Source: Branchiostoma floridae (lineage: Eukaryota > Chordata > Leptocardii > Amphioxiformes > Branchiostomatidae). Taken from it: a stretch of DNA of 60,171 nucleotides. The notes below the pieces were generated by a model. The model worked only from the letters and a program-made list of their open reading frames with translations. It was not told the DNA's origin and did no database searches. Positions within the stretch are counted from its first letter, which is position 1, and each line of letters begins with the position of its first letter. The position numbers were made by a program, and so were the translations under genes. The stretch is from positions 10,090,361 to 10,150,531 of the forward strand of contig NC_049989.1 of assembly GCF_000003815.2 (NCBI RefSeq), read 5' to 3'. This document shows, one piece after another, positions 35,071 through 44,827 of the stretch.

Positions 35071-35621
35071 TGTAACAGGCAGGCAGTTCTTTTTTATTAC
35101 CCTTAACAGGGACAATGCCTGTCATTGTGTGTGTGGTGACTGTTACCCTATACTAACTAAATACGCATACTTTTTGTTGCGGTGAAATATGTTGGTCCAA
35201 AAGATTATCCAAAGAAATAACACAGTGAAGTGCCGCAAATTTGTACTACTGGGTTTATCATCAGTGATAAGAAGCAATTAAGGCTTGTCTCTTCTCCGAT
35301 GAACAAATAAGATGAAAGAAAAGAGATTTTTAGTGTTCTGAAATTGCGTGGGAAATAATGTGGGAAAAGTGCCTATTTAAATTTGTGGTAATCAGGAATT
35401 GTAACCGAATGAACACCATTGATTTAAAAAAAATGCATAGACAGAGCCAAATATGTAAGTAATCCAAAGGAAGATATATCATCTATTCTGATAAGGAGAA
35501 TGCATGGTCTGCAACTTTTTCTCCGCCCGTTTTCATTCGCGATGAATACGCATTATACTGAGGTGTATAATGAAGAATCGCATAGGGTTACCGTTATCGT
35601 CAACCTATTCCATTGCGTTAC

Positions 35622-35945
35622 CCCCATGCAGAAATGTCCCCATGAAAACTTAAGTGCACCCCCCGTCCATGAAAAAGTACCCCCGTGAAAAAGTGTCCTC
35701 CTTGAAAAAAGTGCCCCCCCCCCATGAAAACGTTTGCCCCATGCAGAAATGTCCCCATGAAAAAGCGTCCCCATGAAAAAGTGTCCTGCATGAAAAAGTG
35801 TCCCCCATGAAAACGTATGCCCCATGAAAACGTGCCCCCCATGAAAAAGTTTCCCGCTACGCAGAAATGCCTCCCCCGTGAGTGTCCCCCATAAAAAAGT
35901 TTTCCCCGTGAAAATGTATCCCCTATGCAGAAATGTCCACCATGA
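35622..35945. repeat. Minisatellite, ~16-18-bp CCCCATGAAAAAGTGT unit
   Basis: About 18 variants of CCCC-ATGAAAA[AC]-GTGT and CCCCATGCAGAAATGT stand head to tail. Unit length changes with the C-run (3 to 9 C). The long ORFs in several frames here are artefacts of the repeat. Confidence 0.9.
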
Positions 35946-36509
35946 AAAACGTGTGCGCTCTTTCTACCAAGCTTACTCCATTTTTGTCATTAAACGGAAT
36001 GTTTTATGTGTGTTAAACGTCGTAAGAGCAATATCTGAGAAAAAATGATGCTGTTAAACAATTGTTATTATAAAGGTAAAAGTTCATCAAGAGTTCACCG
36101 AGTCATTCCTGGGCCATCTAATCGTCCGATCGGGCCTATATTTATTTAATGCACATTCCGGTTAGAAAGATCACAGAGTCGGCCCGGTGTCTATACATAC
36201 CTGGGCAAAGTGTAACTACTGTCACCTTTGTGGTTGGTCATACAAACATCGTCAAGAGGAAACCCCTTTCGCTGGGGTTTATACAGAGTTCAGCGGGTCT
36301 TTTGGCGGTCAGCGCGGTCTTGGGTAATTTGTTCACTTGGCAACAAACTGCCAAGGCCGCCTGGTGGTGTGGTGCGACCAAGGCCTTGGTACGACTATTA
36401 TTTGGGCATGGCCGGGAAACAGTAACGTAAACATGCACGTACGCATTCACGTACTCTGTACGCATTTTTTTGTACACTTTTATTCAGTGATTGCATCAGC
36501 AGTTGTATA

Positions 36510-36600
36510 GTCAAAGTTTATTGCACAACAGTTGTCGCAGGTACAGTGTACAAAGTAATATACATTGTGTGGGGCAAGTACCTATGAATTAAAACACCTC
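36510..36600 (-). repeat. Dispersed retroelement 3' end, second copy
   Basis: AAAGTTTATTGCACAACAGT plus TGTCGCAGGTACAGTGTACAAAGTA corresponds to the block at 12060-12100. It is non-coding. Confidence 0.45.
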
Positions 36601-36864
36601 ATGTTGGTTCTGGGCTATACAATATTGAGAGATTTTAAACACGATGTACAATATAGACCAAAACGTTTTAGCAGACTACTTAGAACTTGCATCAATTTAT
36701 TACAAACTACACGTTATCTAGTGCACACTACACGCTATACATACAATATTGAAAGGACGCACAGTTAAAGGCTGTACATACATGTCTAGTGTAGAGATTC
36801 GTATGTTCATTTTCTTACGTCGTTATTATGACCTTTCTTTTCTGCATTGATGTACATACGGTTA

Positions 36865-36939
36865 CAGGTTGTTTCGCAACAATGTCAGTTCGAAAAAGAC
36901 TTGCCTTGTTGCGAACTGACATTGTTGCGAAACAACCTG
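36865..36939. repeat. Perfect hairpin, 28-bp stems
   Basis: 36865-36892 (CAGGTTGTTTCGCAACAATG plus TCAGTTCG) is the exact reverse complement of 36912-36939. The loop is 19 bases. The stem contains a smaller dyad, GTTTCGCAAC/GTTGCGAAAC. It could be a minimal MITE or a structured RNA; no other copy was seen. Confidence 0.9.
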
Positions 36940-36991
36940 TTCCCTATTATTGGTCTATATATAGAGAAACTTTATCATTCGTGAATAAAGA

Positions 36992-37045
36992 TAATTGAAG
37001 TTTACTTGCAAGTTCATGCCCAGGGGCTAATTGCAAGTACATGGT
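36992..37045 (-). mobile_element. LINE 3'-tail remnant
   Basis: TTACTTGCAAGTTCATGCCC plus AGGGGCTAATTGCAA is the same tail as at 4497, 38367 and, on the other strand, 53895-53925. Only the tail is recognisable. Confidence 0.5.
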
Positions 37046-37183
37046 AGAAACATAGGGAACATACAAAAACGTGACAATGGATACTGATATAAGTGGTGTG
37101 GATAAAATAAATCTGCCCGGATATGCAGCTTATACTCTTTAGTATAAACAGGTGCGTTGCGCCATGAGGCGGGCATGTAATGA

Positions 37184-37403
37184 TGTAACGCTGGTTCTCC
37201 TTTATCCGAGGGTAACCTATATCCGTTATTTGCAAAAAAAGCGGATTTAGAGTTATGAAGTCGACGGGGGGTGGTTTCAAATCGGAACATTTTGAAAACA
37301 TTGAAGATTTGAAACCACAGTCCGCAGACTTAATACTCCTAAATGTGCTGTTTTTAAAGACAACGGATAAAGGTCACCCAACGGACAAAGGTGAACTAGC
37401 CTA
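37184..37403. mobile_element. MITE family B copy, adjoining a family A copy
   Basis: The left end GTAACGCTGGTTCTCCTTTA plus TCCGAGGGTAACC and the right end ACGGACAAAGGTGAACTAGC are diverged versions of the ends at 27607-27821. The interior shares AAGTCGACGG...GGTGGTTTCAAA with 20025-20045. Its right end touches or overlaps the family A element that starts near 37397. Confidence 0.7.
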
Positions 37404-37608
37404 CGTAACATTTCCAATAAACCGAGGCCCGGCCGGGCAGCTTTTGGGAACAAAGGGTAAGATATAAAACACTGCAAACTATACAAGACGTAAAGACAAT
37501 AGTCGTGAGCATTATATGATTGTGTATATTTTTAAGTATACATTTTTTTTATTTTTCATTTCCACAAACAGCCCGGCCGGGCTCCGGTTTGGAAATGTGA
37601 CGTTAGCC
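37397..37608. mobile_element. MITE family A copy 3
   Basis: AACATTTCCAATAAACCGAG plus GCCCGGCCGGGCAGC at the left is mirrored by GCCCGGCCGGGCTCCGGTTT plus GGAAATGTGACGTTAGCC at the right. The interior matches copies 1 and 2 in TTTTGGGAAC, AAAGAC...ATAGTCGTG and TTTCCACAAACAGCCCGGC. Confidence 0.85.
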
Positions 37609-38366
37609 TTACACAAGTCATCTGTCCTGTGACAAAGGACAATTAAAACTGTTTTAGATCCGTCTTAATCATACGAACAAAATGCCTTCCACACACTTTA
37701 GAAGAAAACGGGGAAGGAGTGATAACAAGTGCTTTCAAACACTTATTATTGTGGAATTGAAAAAAAAAGTTCACTGAGAGTTCACCGAGTCATTCTCCGG
37801 GCATCTAATCATGCGATCAGGCGCGTATTGATCTAAGGACATGTCGTCACACCGACCACAGCACAACCCCGATACCTGAGCAAAGTTCCGCTGCCGCCGT
37901 GTTTGTTGACAGTGGGCGGGTGTGCAAACGTCGGCACGAGGGAATCCCTTTCACTGGGGTCAGGTGGAGTTCGCGGGCCGGGGTCTTCCGGCGGACACCG
38001 GACTTGGGTTTGTGTATGTAGAACTGTGGGTCCAATGGTCACTGTCAAGGCCAAAGTGGTGTCTTTTCCCCTCCCCATCATGCAATGCGTGCATATCATT
38101 AATATCACTAGCCAGGGAATTGTGCCATGTAATATCGTTGCGCCAAACTTCACCAAACAGCAGTATTTTTCTGAAATTACTATTGATTGATGATATTATA
38201 CTAGTTGTGCATCAGAAAAAAAACACAAATGCACCAAAAAGCACCCATTGGAAAGTAAAGAAAATGATATTTGTCAACAATTATTACAAAATCAATTCAT
38301 CAAACATTATTTTCTTTGCTTTCCCATACTTTCTCATAGGCCAGTCAATAGTAATAATGTTTTATT

Positions 38367-38620
38367 GCAAATTCATGCCCATGGGGCTAATTGCAAATGA
38401 AGAAAGACTAGATACATGAAATGAATGAATGTGGTCTAAATACATGTAGATAATCTAAATTCTAACTTACAAATATTAGGTAAATGTGTAAGAAAGGGGC
38501 TCGATGTTGTTGTTTTCCACCATCCCTACAGATGAATATACATACGGTACAGAATAGGGTACTAAATCTACGTAACTATTGCGGGGTTTGACTTCTTCTT
38601 TGAAGACAGTTGAAAATAAA
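38367..38620 (-). mobile_element. 5'-truncated LINE, 3' end only
   Basis: TTTTATTGCAAATTCATGCC plus CATGGGGCTAATTGCAA, then TAATCTAAATTC and GGGGTTTGACTTCTTCTTTG, run parallel to the copy at 4497-4710. It is oriented minus. No ORF remains. Confidence 0.65.
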
Positions 38621-38831
38621 ATGTATTCTATAATAGATTGATTCGATGATCTTAGTAGGAAGACAATCTTTTGTGGCGTTTTTAACAATGAAAATGTTGG
38701 TGTGATTTCGGACACTCTTTCAAATAGTAACCCCGAAAATATTTTCATCAGGTTGGTAGAATAAAGGATATATGGCCACGTTTTGGATAGTGTTCTCGCC
38801 GCAAAAGCGCCACCTACATCGGCTACATATA

Positions 38832-39414
38832 CGAGGGGCGTTCAAGAAGTAATCCACCTGACCCATTTCCCAAAGGAGGAGATTAATGAAACTTGGTGCA
38901 GTTATCAGTCTTTCTCTTCATAGGAATCACCCAGAGTTATGCATTTCCACCATCGTTTGATGCAGCTCTGTACACGCCCCAGGTTTTGTAGGACGCCCCA
39001 GGTTGGTCCTGCAACAGATGCCTCATCAATGGCAGAAGAGGGACGACCAGGTCTGGGAGCTGTTTTCACAGACTTCCGGCCATGTTTGAATTCACAATGC
39101 CAGCGTTTTACAAGGTCATATGATGGGGAATCATCACCATAAGTTTCTTTTATTTCATCAAAAGTCTCATTTGGTATGCGTCCTTTCAAATACAAAAACC
39201 GGATCACTGCGCGACACTCAACTGGCTCCATTTCACACCTGGTCCATTTCACACCTGACTCAGTTCAAACACCTTTAAATCAAAAACCAAAATTAGTTCA
39301 GAGCTGTTTTTTGCAACATAACCCATAGAGATATGAATCATTACATGTGCAAAATTTCATCTAGATCAGACAACTGGAAGTGGGTCAGGTGGATTACTTC
39401 TTGAACGCCCCTCG
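38832..39414 (-). mobile_element. Internally deleted mariner-family transposon
   Basis: Ends CGAGGGGCGTTCAAGAAGTA and TACTTCTTGAACGCCCCTCG are perfect inverted repeats; pairing continues to over 30 bases (through ATCCACCTGACCCA). TA flanks each side (38830-38831, 39415-39416), the mariner target duplication. At 583 bases it is less than half a full mariner. It keeps the start and end of a transposase ORF. Confidence 0.95.
38905..39231 (-). pseudogene. Mariner transposase remnant: HTH domain joined to C-terminal tail
   Basis: A 108-residue ORF from ATG 39231 (an in-frame ATG at 39252 would add 7). Residues 1 to about 70 match the N-terminal helix-turn-helix region of mariner transposases: V-I-R-F-L-Y-L-K-G, ETFDEIKETYGDDSPSY, V-K-R-W-H-C-E-F-K-H-G-R and the P-R-P-G-R-P linker. 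The last part, C-I-K-R-W-W-K-C-I-T-L-G-D-S-Y-E-E-K, resembles the normal C-terminal end (W-x-K-C-I...G-D-Y-x-E-K). The whole DD34D catalytic region is missing, yet the frame is intact. It could not cut DNA; it might still bind the inverted repeats. Dead transposon is the default reading. Confidence 0.85.
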
Positions 39415-39759
39415 TAGCGACGAGAAGCAGAACTCCAGCCAGAAGCTCTGAGGAAGGTGTCTGATAGACACCGAAACGTAAGCAAGTATATATAATAATA
39501 TATAGATATGATCATAATAATATCGGGTGTATTCGCAGCCAGTAGGTACCCAATGTGTTGAGTAATGAGGCTGATTAACGTGGTCGAGGCACCTCCTCGA
39601 GCACGGGACCCCCGTTCTACGTCCCTCCCGGATGATGATTTCGTGGAATTTTTTGGTCCGGCTACCGTCCGGACTGCGCATTGCTTAACTTCCGTGATCA
39701 TCCCAATACGCCACATGGCCGTCATGAAAATACATTCTTTTCTTGAGTTATCCTGTTCA

Positions 39760-39985
39760 GAAATGTTTGAAAAATCCCCGTTATTCTTAAACTAACTGCT
39801 AGAGGGCCCAAACTTATATAATAATCAGTCACTTTTTCCTGAGCAACAGAGCTATCTAACACCCGAAAATCATGACATAAAAAATTTGTTTATATTGTTT
39901 AAATAAGTTCCGCTGCCGCACCAAGGGCCAAAATCTAATGTCTGTCATCTTGTTCACAGACACACAAACGCATGAATAATTAATT
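39760..39985. repeat. Dispersed repeat, GGGCCCAAA family
   Basis: CTAGAGGGCCCAAACTTATA, GTTCCGCTGCCGCACCAAGG with GCCAAAATCTAATG, and ACAGACACACAAACGCATG are related to the copies near 25400 and 18000. It is non-coding. Confidence 0.45.
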
Positions 39986-40211
39986 AAAGTGAAGAGAAGA
40001 ATATGGAGATAAGTAATAATTTATGTGAGATGTATCATTCAGAGCTTCAGATTGACAGGACTGGTTTTTGTCAAAAGTTATCTTATGTTTGAAAGTAAAA
40101 CAAACATTTTGTAGTTTTCCATATAAATTGATTGATATCAATGGTTTTGAACAATAAAAAAAAGTTCATACTATGATGTCGCAACATGTGGAAGGCACCT
40201 AAAACACTTTG

Positions 40212-40354
40212 GTGCGGCAGTGGTGCGGCAGTGGTGCGGCAGTGGTGCGGCAGTGGTGCGGCAGTGGTGCGGCAGTGGTGCGGCAGTGGTGCGGCAGTGG
40301 TGCGGCAGTGGTGCGGCAGTGGTGCGGCAGTGGTGCAGCAGTGGTGCGGCAGTG
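40212..40354. repeat. 11-bp satellite, 13 copies
   Basis: GTGCGGCAGTG is repeated 13 times with a single changed base (GTGCAGCAGTG in the twelfth copy). Because 11 is not a multiple of 3, every frame on both strands is open; these ORFs are artefacts. Confidence 0.97.
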
Positions 40355-40727
40355 CAAAAGTAACGCACATTTTGTAATCTTGACGCCATGTCGTTTTAAA
40401 ATTAAGAATATAGAGTTCTATATGTAAATACTCGTTGTAGCAAGGTAACTAAAGAAATTTTGAAATCCAAATGACTTTCAACAATCACTTAATGACTTCT
40501 TTAATCAAATTCAAGCATGACATTTAACGCACATTGCGTCATCGTGACGTCATAACTGGAGATGATAGTGTGGGTACTGTTGAGGTGACAGAGTTTAAAA
40601 AGTCCAGTCAGAACTGTATTTTTAATGCTAAGGAGCAAGCAATCTAAATTTTAACTGTCCAACCCCGCTATCATAATGGTTTATTAAAATCAGCATATTT
40701 ATCAGATATCTACTAGTACTCAGTACT

Positions 40728-41241
40728 GATGATGATGGCTGTTTCTTCGTATCCGAAGATCAATGGTAGACAGACAAGGTTGCTTAGACGACCAATCTGC
40801 CTGGCCTGCACGTGACTTTTTAAGGTGAAGGAGGGATGTGCACTTCCTTCTCCACCCTCTCGTCTACTGGCGCACTAAGTCCTACAGGGACAGAACTTTT
40901 TGCCACGTAAGACGGCCCCAGCAGATGCAGGTTTATTATTTGGAGTTTCCATCTCCTAGGAGGACTTCCGGCCAAGGATGCAAGGGGTTCCTCTTACCCC
41001 TGACTCGTGTGTCATGGCGGGTGCGTCATGCCCGAACATGCCCCTATGGCCTGTCACCACAACAAAGGCCTGTCACTGCCACTAGCCGCAGCTATGTACT
41101 CATTTACACCTGAGTTAGGTGAGGAAAGTCGTGTAAAGTGCCTTTCCCAAGGGCACAAGATCGGTGACACGGTAAGCGGATTTGAACCCGGGACCTCTCG
41201 GGCCTGAGACCAACGCGCTCCCGATCGTGCCACGCGGTCCC
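40728..41241 (-). mobile_element. Complete tRNA-derived SINE with 10-bp target duplication
   Basis: ACTCAGTACT stands at 40718-40727 and again at 41242-41251. On the minus strand the element opens with a tRNA-like head containing TGGCACGATCGG (box A) and GGGTTCAAATCCGC (box B), continues into TTGTGCCCTTGGGAAAGGCA, and ends in a short (ATC)n tail. At 514 bases it is longer than the copy at 34790. The perfect duplication implies a recent insertion. Confidence 0.9.
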
Positions 41242-41542
41242 ACTCAGTACTAGTAGTTGAATAAATGCAAGAGGATATTCAAATACAATTTAATCGCTAC
41301 AACTGGATGAAAAACGGAGATTTACTTCTGAATGTTTTGAGTGACATCCATCACTCTTCAGCGTCACTAGAATGAACTCACAGAAACAATTCAACACATG
41401 TACATGTAACTAGGAAAACTAGTTGAACATGTAAGGATCATAAACAAAGTCACTCCTCCTGTTTAGAGAGGTTCCCATGGTAAGACAATACCATAGCAAA
41501 AGTTACATGTCCTTTGTGAAGCAAAGCTGGGTCCCATGTACT

Positions 41543-41873
41543 AGGGCTCGAAATACCACATGCATATGCAGTTTAGTGCAGGTATTTCTGGTGTCTACCT
41601 GCACCTAACCTGCACTGGTCCATGTGCTGGATTTTATACATAAATGTCATATGATGTAGGTGTATGTGGATTGTTATTAGCTGTACTGACTTGTACCACC
41701 TATAAAATATAGAAAAAAAGCAATGGTTCCTGAACAACTTTAGTATGATCATGATCCATACTTTATAAAATCAGAGTGGTGCAGGTACATTGTGTAAAAT
41801 TTGTCTGGTGCAGGTAATTACCAATGTTACCTGTACCAGTTCAGGTATGCAGAAAAAAGTATTTCAAGCCCTG
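41543..41873. mobile_element. hAT-like MITE with AGGGCTCGAAATAC ends
   Basis: AGGGCTCGAAATACCACATG at the left and AAAAGTATTTCAAGCCCTGG at the right are inverted. The interior repeats GTGCAGGTA and ACCTGCAC. The ends recall hAT-type non-autonomous elements, but I find no matching 8-bp duplication, so the superfamily is uncertain. Confidence 0.65.
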
Positions 41874-41948
41874 GAAGAGTTCTACGCAAAGTCCTCCTTT
41901 CCGGTTTAAGGTGGGGTTGTAGATTCGCTTCTAGATATTGCAACAGGA

Positions 41949-44577
41949 CTATGTAGAACACTCTGGCCAATATCTTTTCCGTGGAAGATCGAAGTAATGA
42001 AACAACGCTCCGTCACAATCAACGGCCACGGGGATTCTCCTCCACAGAGTTAGCGTGTCCGCGTGACCCGGCCAGTTGGGAAGCTGCATCCGAGTCACGC
42101 AACGGAACCGTTCTCCGAGAGTCAGCTGGAACGCTTTAGACGTGGACTGACCCCAGGGATCGCTCGATAAAGTCTCACCGAACAGTTCTCCAATGTGGAT
42201 GATGACGTCACCCTTGTAGTGGTTCAAACAATCGGTAGACAGCTTGGAAGACTCTTTTTGAAAAAGAAAATCATGCAATGACACTTTGAGTACATGCGCA
42301 ATTCGAATATAAGGAATTTTGTCAAAGAGCAAATTGACATTTTAAAATTTACCAACACTATGGAAGATTATGGCAAAAGTAAACTAATTACAGCATACAC
42401 GGGTTGAAATTTGGAAAGAAAGCTGCTATCCACAATGGAGCTACATTTGTATGAGTTAAGCAAAATGCAAGTTGGAACATCACATCACATTTACATTAGA
42501 TTTAGGATATAACGTTACATAACAGGTTTGTGCGGAAATACATATCTCAAAGTCATGGTCTACACTACAGTGTCACAAGCATTCACTTTATACATACATC
42601 TTTAATAATAGCATTGATGACATTACAAAAATGCATGCAGTTTTTAATCAATCAATCAATGTGTATTAACTTTAATCTCCAAGCAGATCTTGCATGGCAT
42701 AAGATAGTATGATAAGCTGGGGAAGGATAACTTCAGCCAGCAGAGGAGTAAAGTGGCCACGCAAAGTTTACTCCTCTTCCGGCTAAACTCCTTCCCCAGC
42801 TTATGATACTATCTTATGCCACGCAAGATCTGCTTGGAGATTATATTAACTTACCATCTGCATCAGGCCACGCCAAAAACAATGCTCGGTCGCCATGAGA
42901 CGCTAATACTTCAGGTCCTCCTGTCTTGATTTAAGTTTACAATAAAAGAGTCAATAAAAAAAAGTTTGCAAGGTGTACCAACAGGCACATTACATTGAAC
43001 TGAAAATGTATGTAAAATGTGTTATGTTCTTGTAAGCTATATATGTCAGCTACAATGTACCAGTAATAGAGACGTTTGGTGTTCTATATTGTCTTTACAC
43101 CTACAAATATGTTAGCCTGGGTACCATCCAGATAGTAGTTTGCTCCTATGTTCGCTTCTGCTATCCATCTGGAGACTTGCACCGTTTGGTGGTTACGCCA
43201 GTTAATGAGCGAATCAAGGAATAGGTTTTAGAGCACTCGTTCGATGACAATAGGTCCTCCCGCAAGCAGACGGTGGGCTTGTCCGGTGTTGGAACGCCTG
43301 TTCGAACGATCGCTTGAACCCATTCCATAATTCGCTCATGTGCAGGGACCAATCAGTGCCTGCGCCCAAAATTTGGACGATTCCAGACGTTATCATGGTC
43401 CGAGTTCCCAGACAGAAACACAGAGAAGTGACTGTATATAATGTATAATGAATGTCAGAGCTAGAACTAGATTGAGCGACTGTATATAGTATATAATGTG
43501 CGCTGGAGCAAACTACCCAGGCTACAAATAAGTTGCAGGAAAGGAAATCAAGTTTCTTACTTTAACACTGATGTAATGCAGGCCCTCTGGATAGACTTGG
43601 TTAGAATCGAAGGCTAGGACGTCACATCCTCTCTGTTGAAGCAGAAATTCCCAGTAGCCCACACCCTGCAAGAAGGAACATGACAGTATTCATTGCAGAA
43701 AGTTACATCTATGAATTTGCTATATATGTAAGTTTGCAGTGCTAAGGCCTAGCGACAAAAAAGTTGTGTTTCCTGTTTCTTTATTTCTTTCTTTATTTGA
43801 ATTTACCACATGCAAAAACAAGTGGAAGGGAGGACAAAACAGGTGTATCAACACCTTTACAAGTTGTCCTCCCAAACCTTACCTACCCTAGAAAAACCTG
43901 CCGACCTCGACTTTTTTGGGGGATGGAGTGCGGACAGTGGAGTAACATATAGCTTCCAGTTAGAATTCTTCAAAGTCAGCCTGCTTCCTATTGAAGTAAA
44001 AACACTTCCTATCTATTAAATGAAGGATAAATGTATCTATTATGCACAAAATTAAAGTTTCACATTGAAAGACAATTGTCTTCATATGCATTTCAGTTTA
44101 CTTTGTTCAACTGTATTGTGTATGTCTCACTAGAATTTTGGCCAGCCTATTAAAAAAACCTAAAAGAAAAAAAAAATCCCTACATTTCGCTTGAAAAAAA
44201 ATGTACAGAGCGCTGAAAAAAAAAAAGACAGAAAAGCCAAACATCTAGTTGAATACAGTATCACAAAGCCCGTTACCAACCGCTCCGACAGATATAATTT
44301 GTCGCTTCAATCCGACGATAAAATCTAAAGCCTCTCGACTTGGGACGGAGAAGGCAAACAGAAGTTGTAAGTTCAGCGGCGAAGTGCGATCGTCGCAGTC
44401 TCGGATCCACCTTGTCAGGGCGTCCCTTTCCTTCTGAACCAGGCTGGGATCAGAGAATCTATGCGCGCTAGGATTCTGCGCCATTTTAGCCTGGTAGAGT
44501 CTCAGATAAAGGTTTTCTCCGCCGCTTTTCCTACTTTCTATTGAATCTAACTTCGCAAAATCCGCTTTTACCGCCAT
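41949..44577 (-). CDS. Putative SAM-dependent methyltransferase-like protein, four exons
   Basis: Minus-strand gene starting at ATG 44577 (ACAATGGCGG). Proposed exons: 44577-44281, 43665-43569 (or to 43561), 42920-42855, 42253-41949, giving about 254 residues with the frame-consistent choices. Exon 1 ends I-I-S-V-G-A and exon 2 begins G-V-G-Y-W-E-F-L-L-Q-Q-R-G, a glycine-rich V-G-A-G-x-G-Y-W motif of the SAM-binding type, followed by D-V-L-A-F-D. Exon 3 has G-P-E-V-L-A-S-H-G-D-R-A-L-F-L-A-W-P and exon 4 C-L-N-H-Y-K-G-D-V-I-I-H-I-G-E and L-P-N-W-P-G-H-A-D-T-L-T-L-W-R-R. This order fits a conserved but uncharacterised eukaryotic family that I recall without a name. The substrate is unknown. Caveat: the consensus donors of exons 1 and 2 do not keep the frame; the in-frame ones (GCG|GTTGGT, ATCA|GTGTTA) are weak, so an exon may be missing. 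Confidence 0.7.
42675..42841. mobile_element. TA-flanked hairpin MITE, family C copy 2
   Basis: ATCTCCAAGCAGATCTTGCA...GGGGAAGGA is mirrored by TCCTTCCCCAGC...TGCTTGGAGAT over about 65 bases per arm, bordered by TA. It lies in the last intron of the methyltransferase-like gene; on the minus strand its end is about ten bases into the intron from the exon 3 donor at 42855. Confidence 0.92.
43113..43524. mobile_element. MULE-like non-autonomous element, family D copy 2
   Basis: Ends TAGCCTGGGTACCATCCAGA and ACTACCCAGGCTA (right end shortened) are flanked by CAAATATGT and CAAATAAGT, an imperfect 9-base target duplication. The interior is, in reverse orientation, the same sequence as in 45283-45719 (TTGGTCC, GTTCGAACGATC, CACTCGTTCGATGACA, CCGTTTGGTGGT). 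It sits in intron 2 of the methyltransferase-like gene. Confidence 0.85.
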
Positions 44578-44827
44578 TGTTGATATGGAAGAGTTCACTG
44601 ATGTAGATAGGGGACAAGAAAGTAACGTCATCATTTATGGTATTGACTATAATGATAGATATGGTAGTTCAAAAAATTCATATATTAATTAATGATACCT
44701 GTATTGTGTTTTGTTCTTATAGATGATAGTCTATGTGCTTCCATTGGAATAATATTGATATCTGATGTATTAATTTAAAACACCCCTAGGATTGAAATGT
44801 AGTGTGCTAATCAAATTTTCCCACTAG

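Larger units (their letters stand above)
38790..39480. mobile_element. Family K element split by a mariner insertion
   Basis: AGTGTTCTCGCCGCAAAAGC...CATCGGCTACATA on the left and GCGACGAGAAGCAGAACTCC...GTGTCTGATAGACACCGAAA on the right together reproduce the continuous core of the copy at 15927-16035. The interruption is exactly the mariner at 38832-39414 plus one TA. Confidence 0.85.
30940..41948. other. Long repeat-dominated intergenic region
   Basis: About 11 kb with no supported host gene. It is made of the repeats listed separately from 31796 to 41873 plus unclassified AT-rich spacer. Spacers of more than 300 bases at 31100-31790, 33480-34780, 35080-35600, 35950-36500, 37620-38360 and 39990-40200 show nothing I can interpret. 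Confidence 0.5.

Noticed and set aside
35553-35842. Phe/Gly/His-rich ORFs (FSWGTLFHGG type)
   Set aside because: They are translations of the C-run minisatellite on the minus strand.
36865-36939. CRISPR-like or bacterial structure
   Set aside because: It is a single hairpin with no spaced repeats, in a eukaryotic window with spliced genes.
40083-40427. ORFs reading WCGSGAAVVRQ and HHCRTTAAPLP
   Set aside because: They are translations of the 11-bp satellite, which keeps all frames open.
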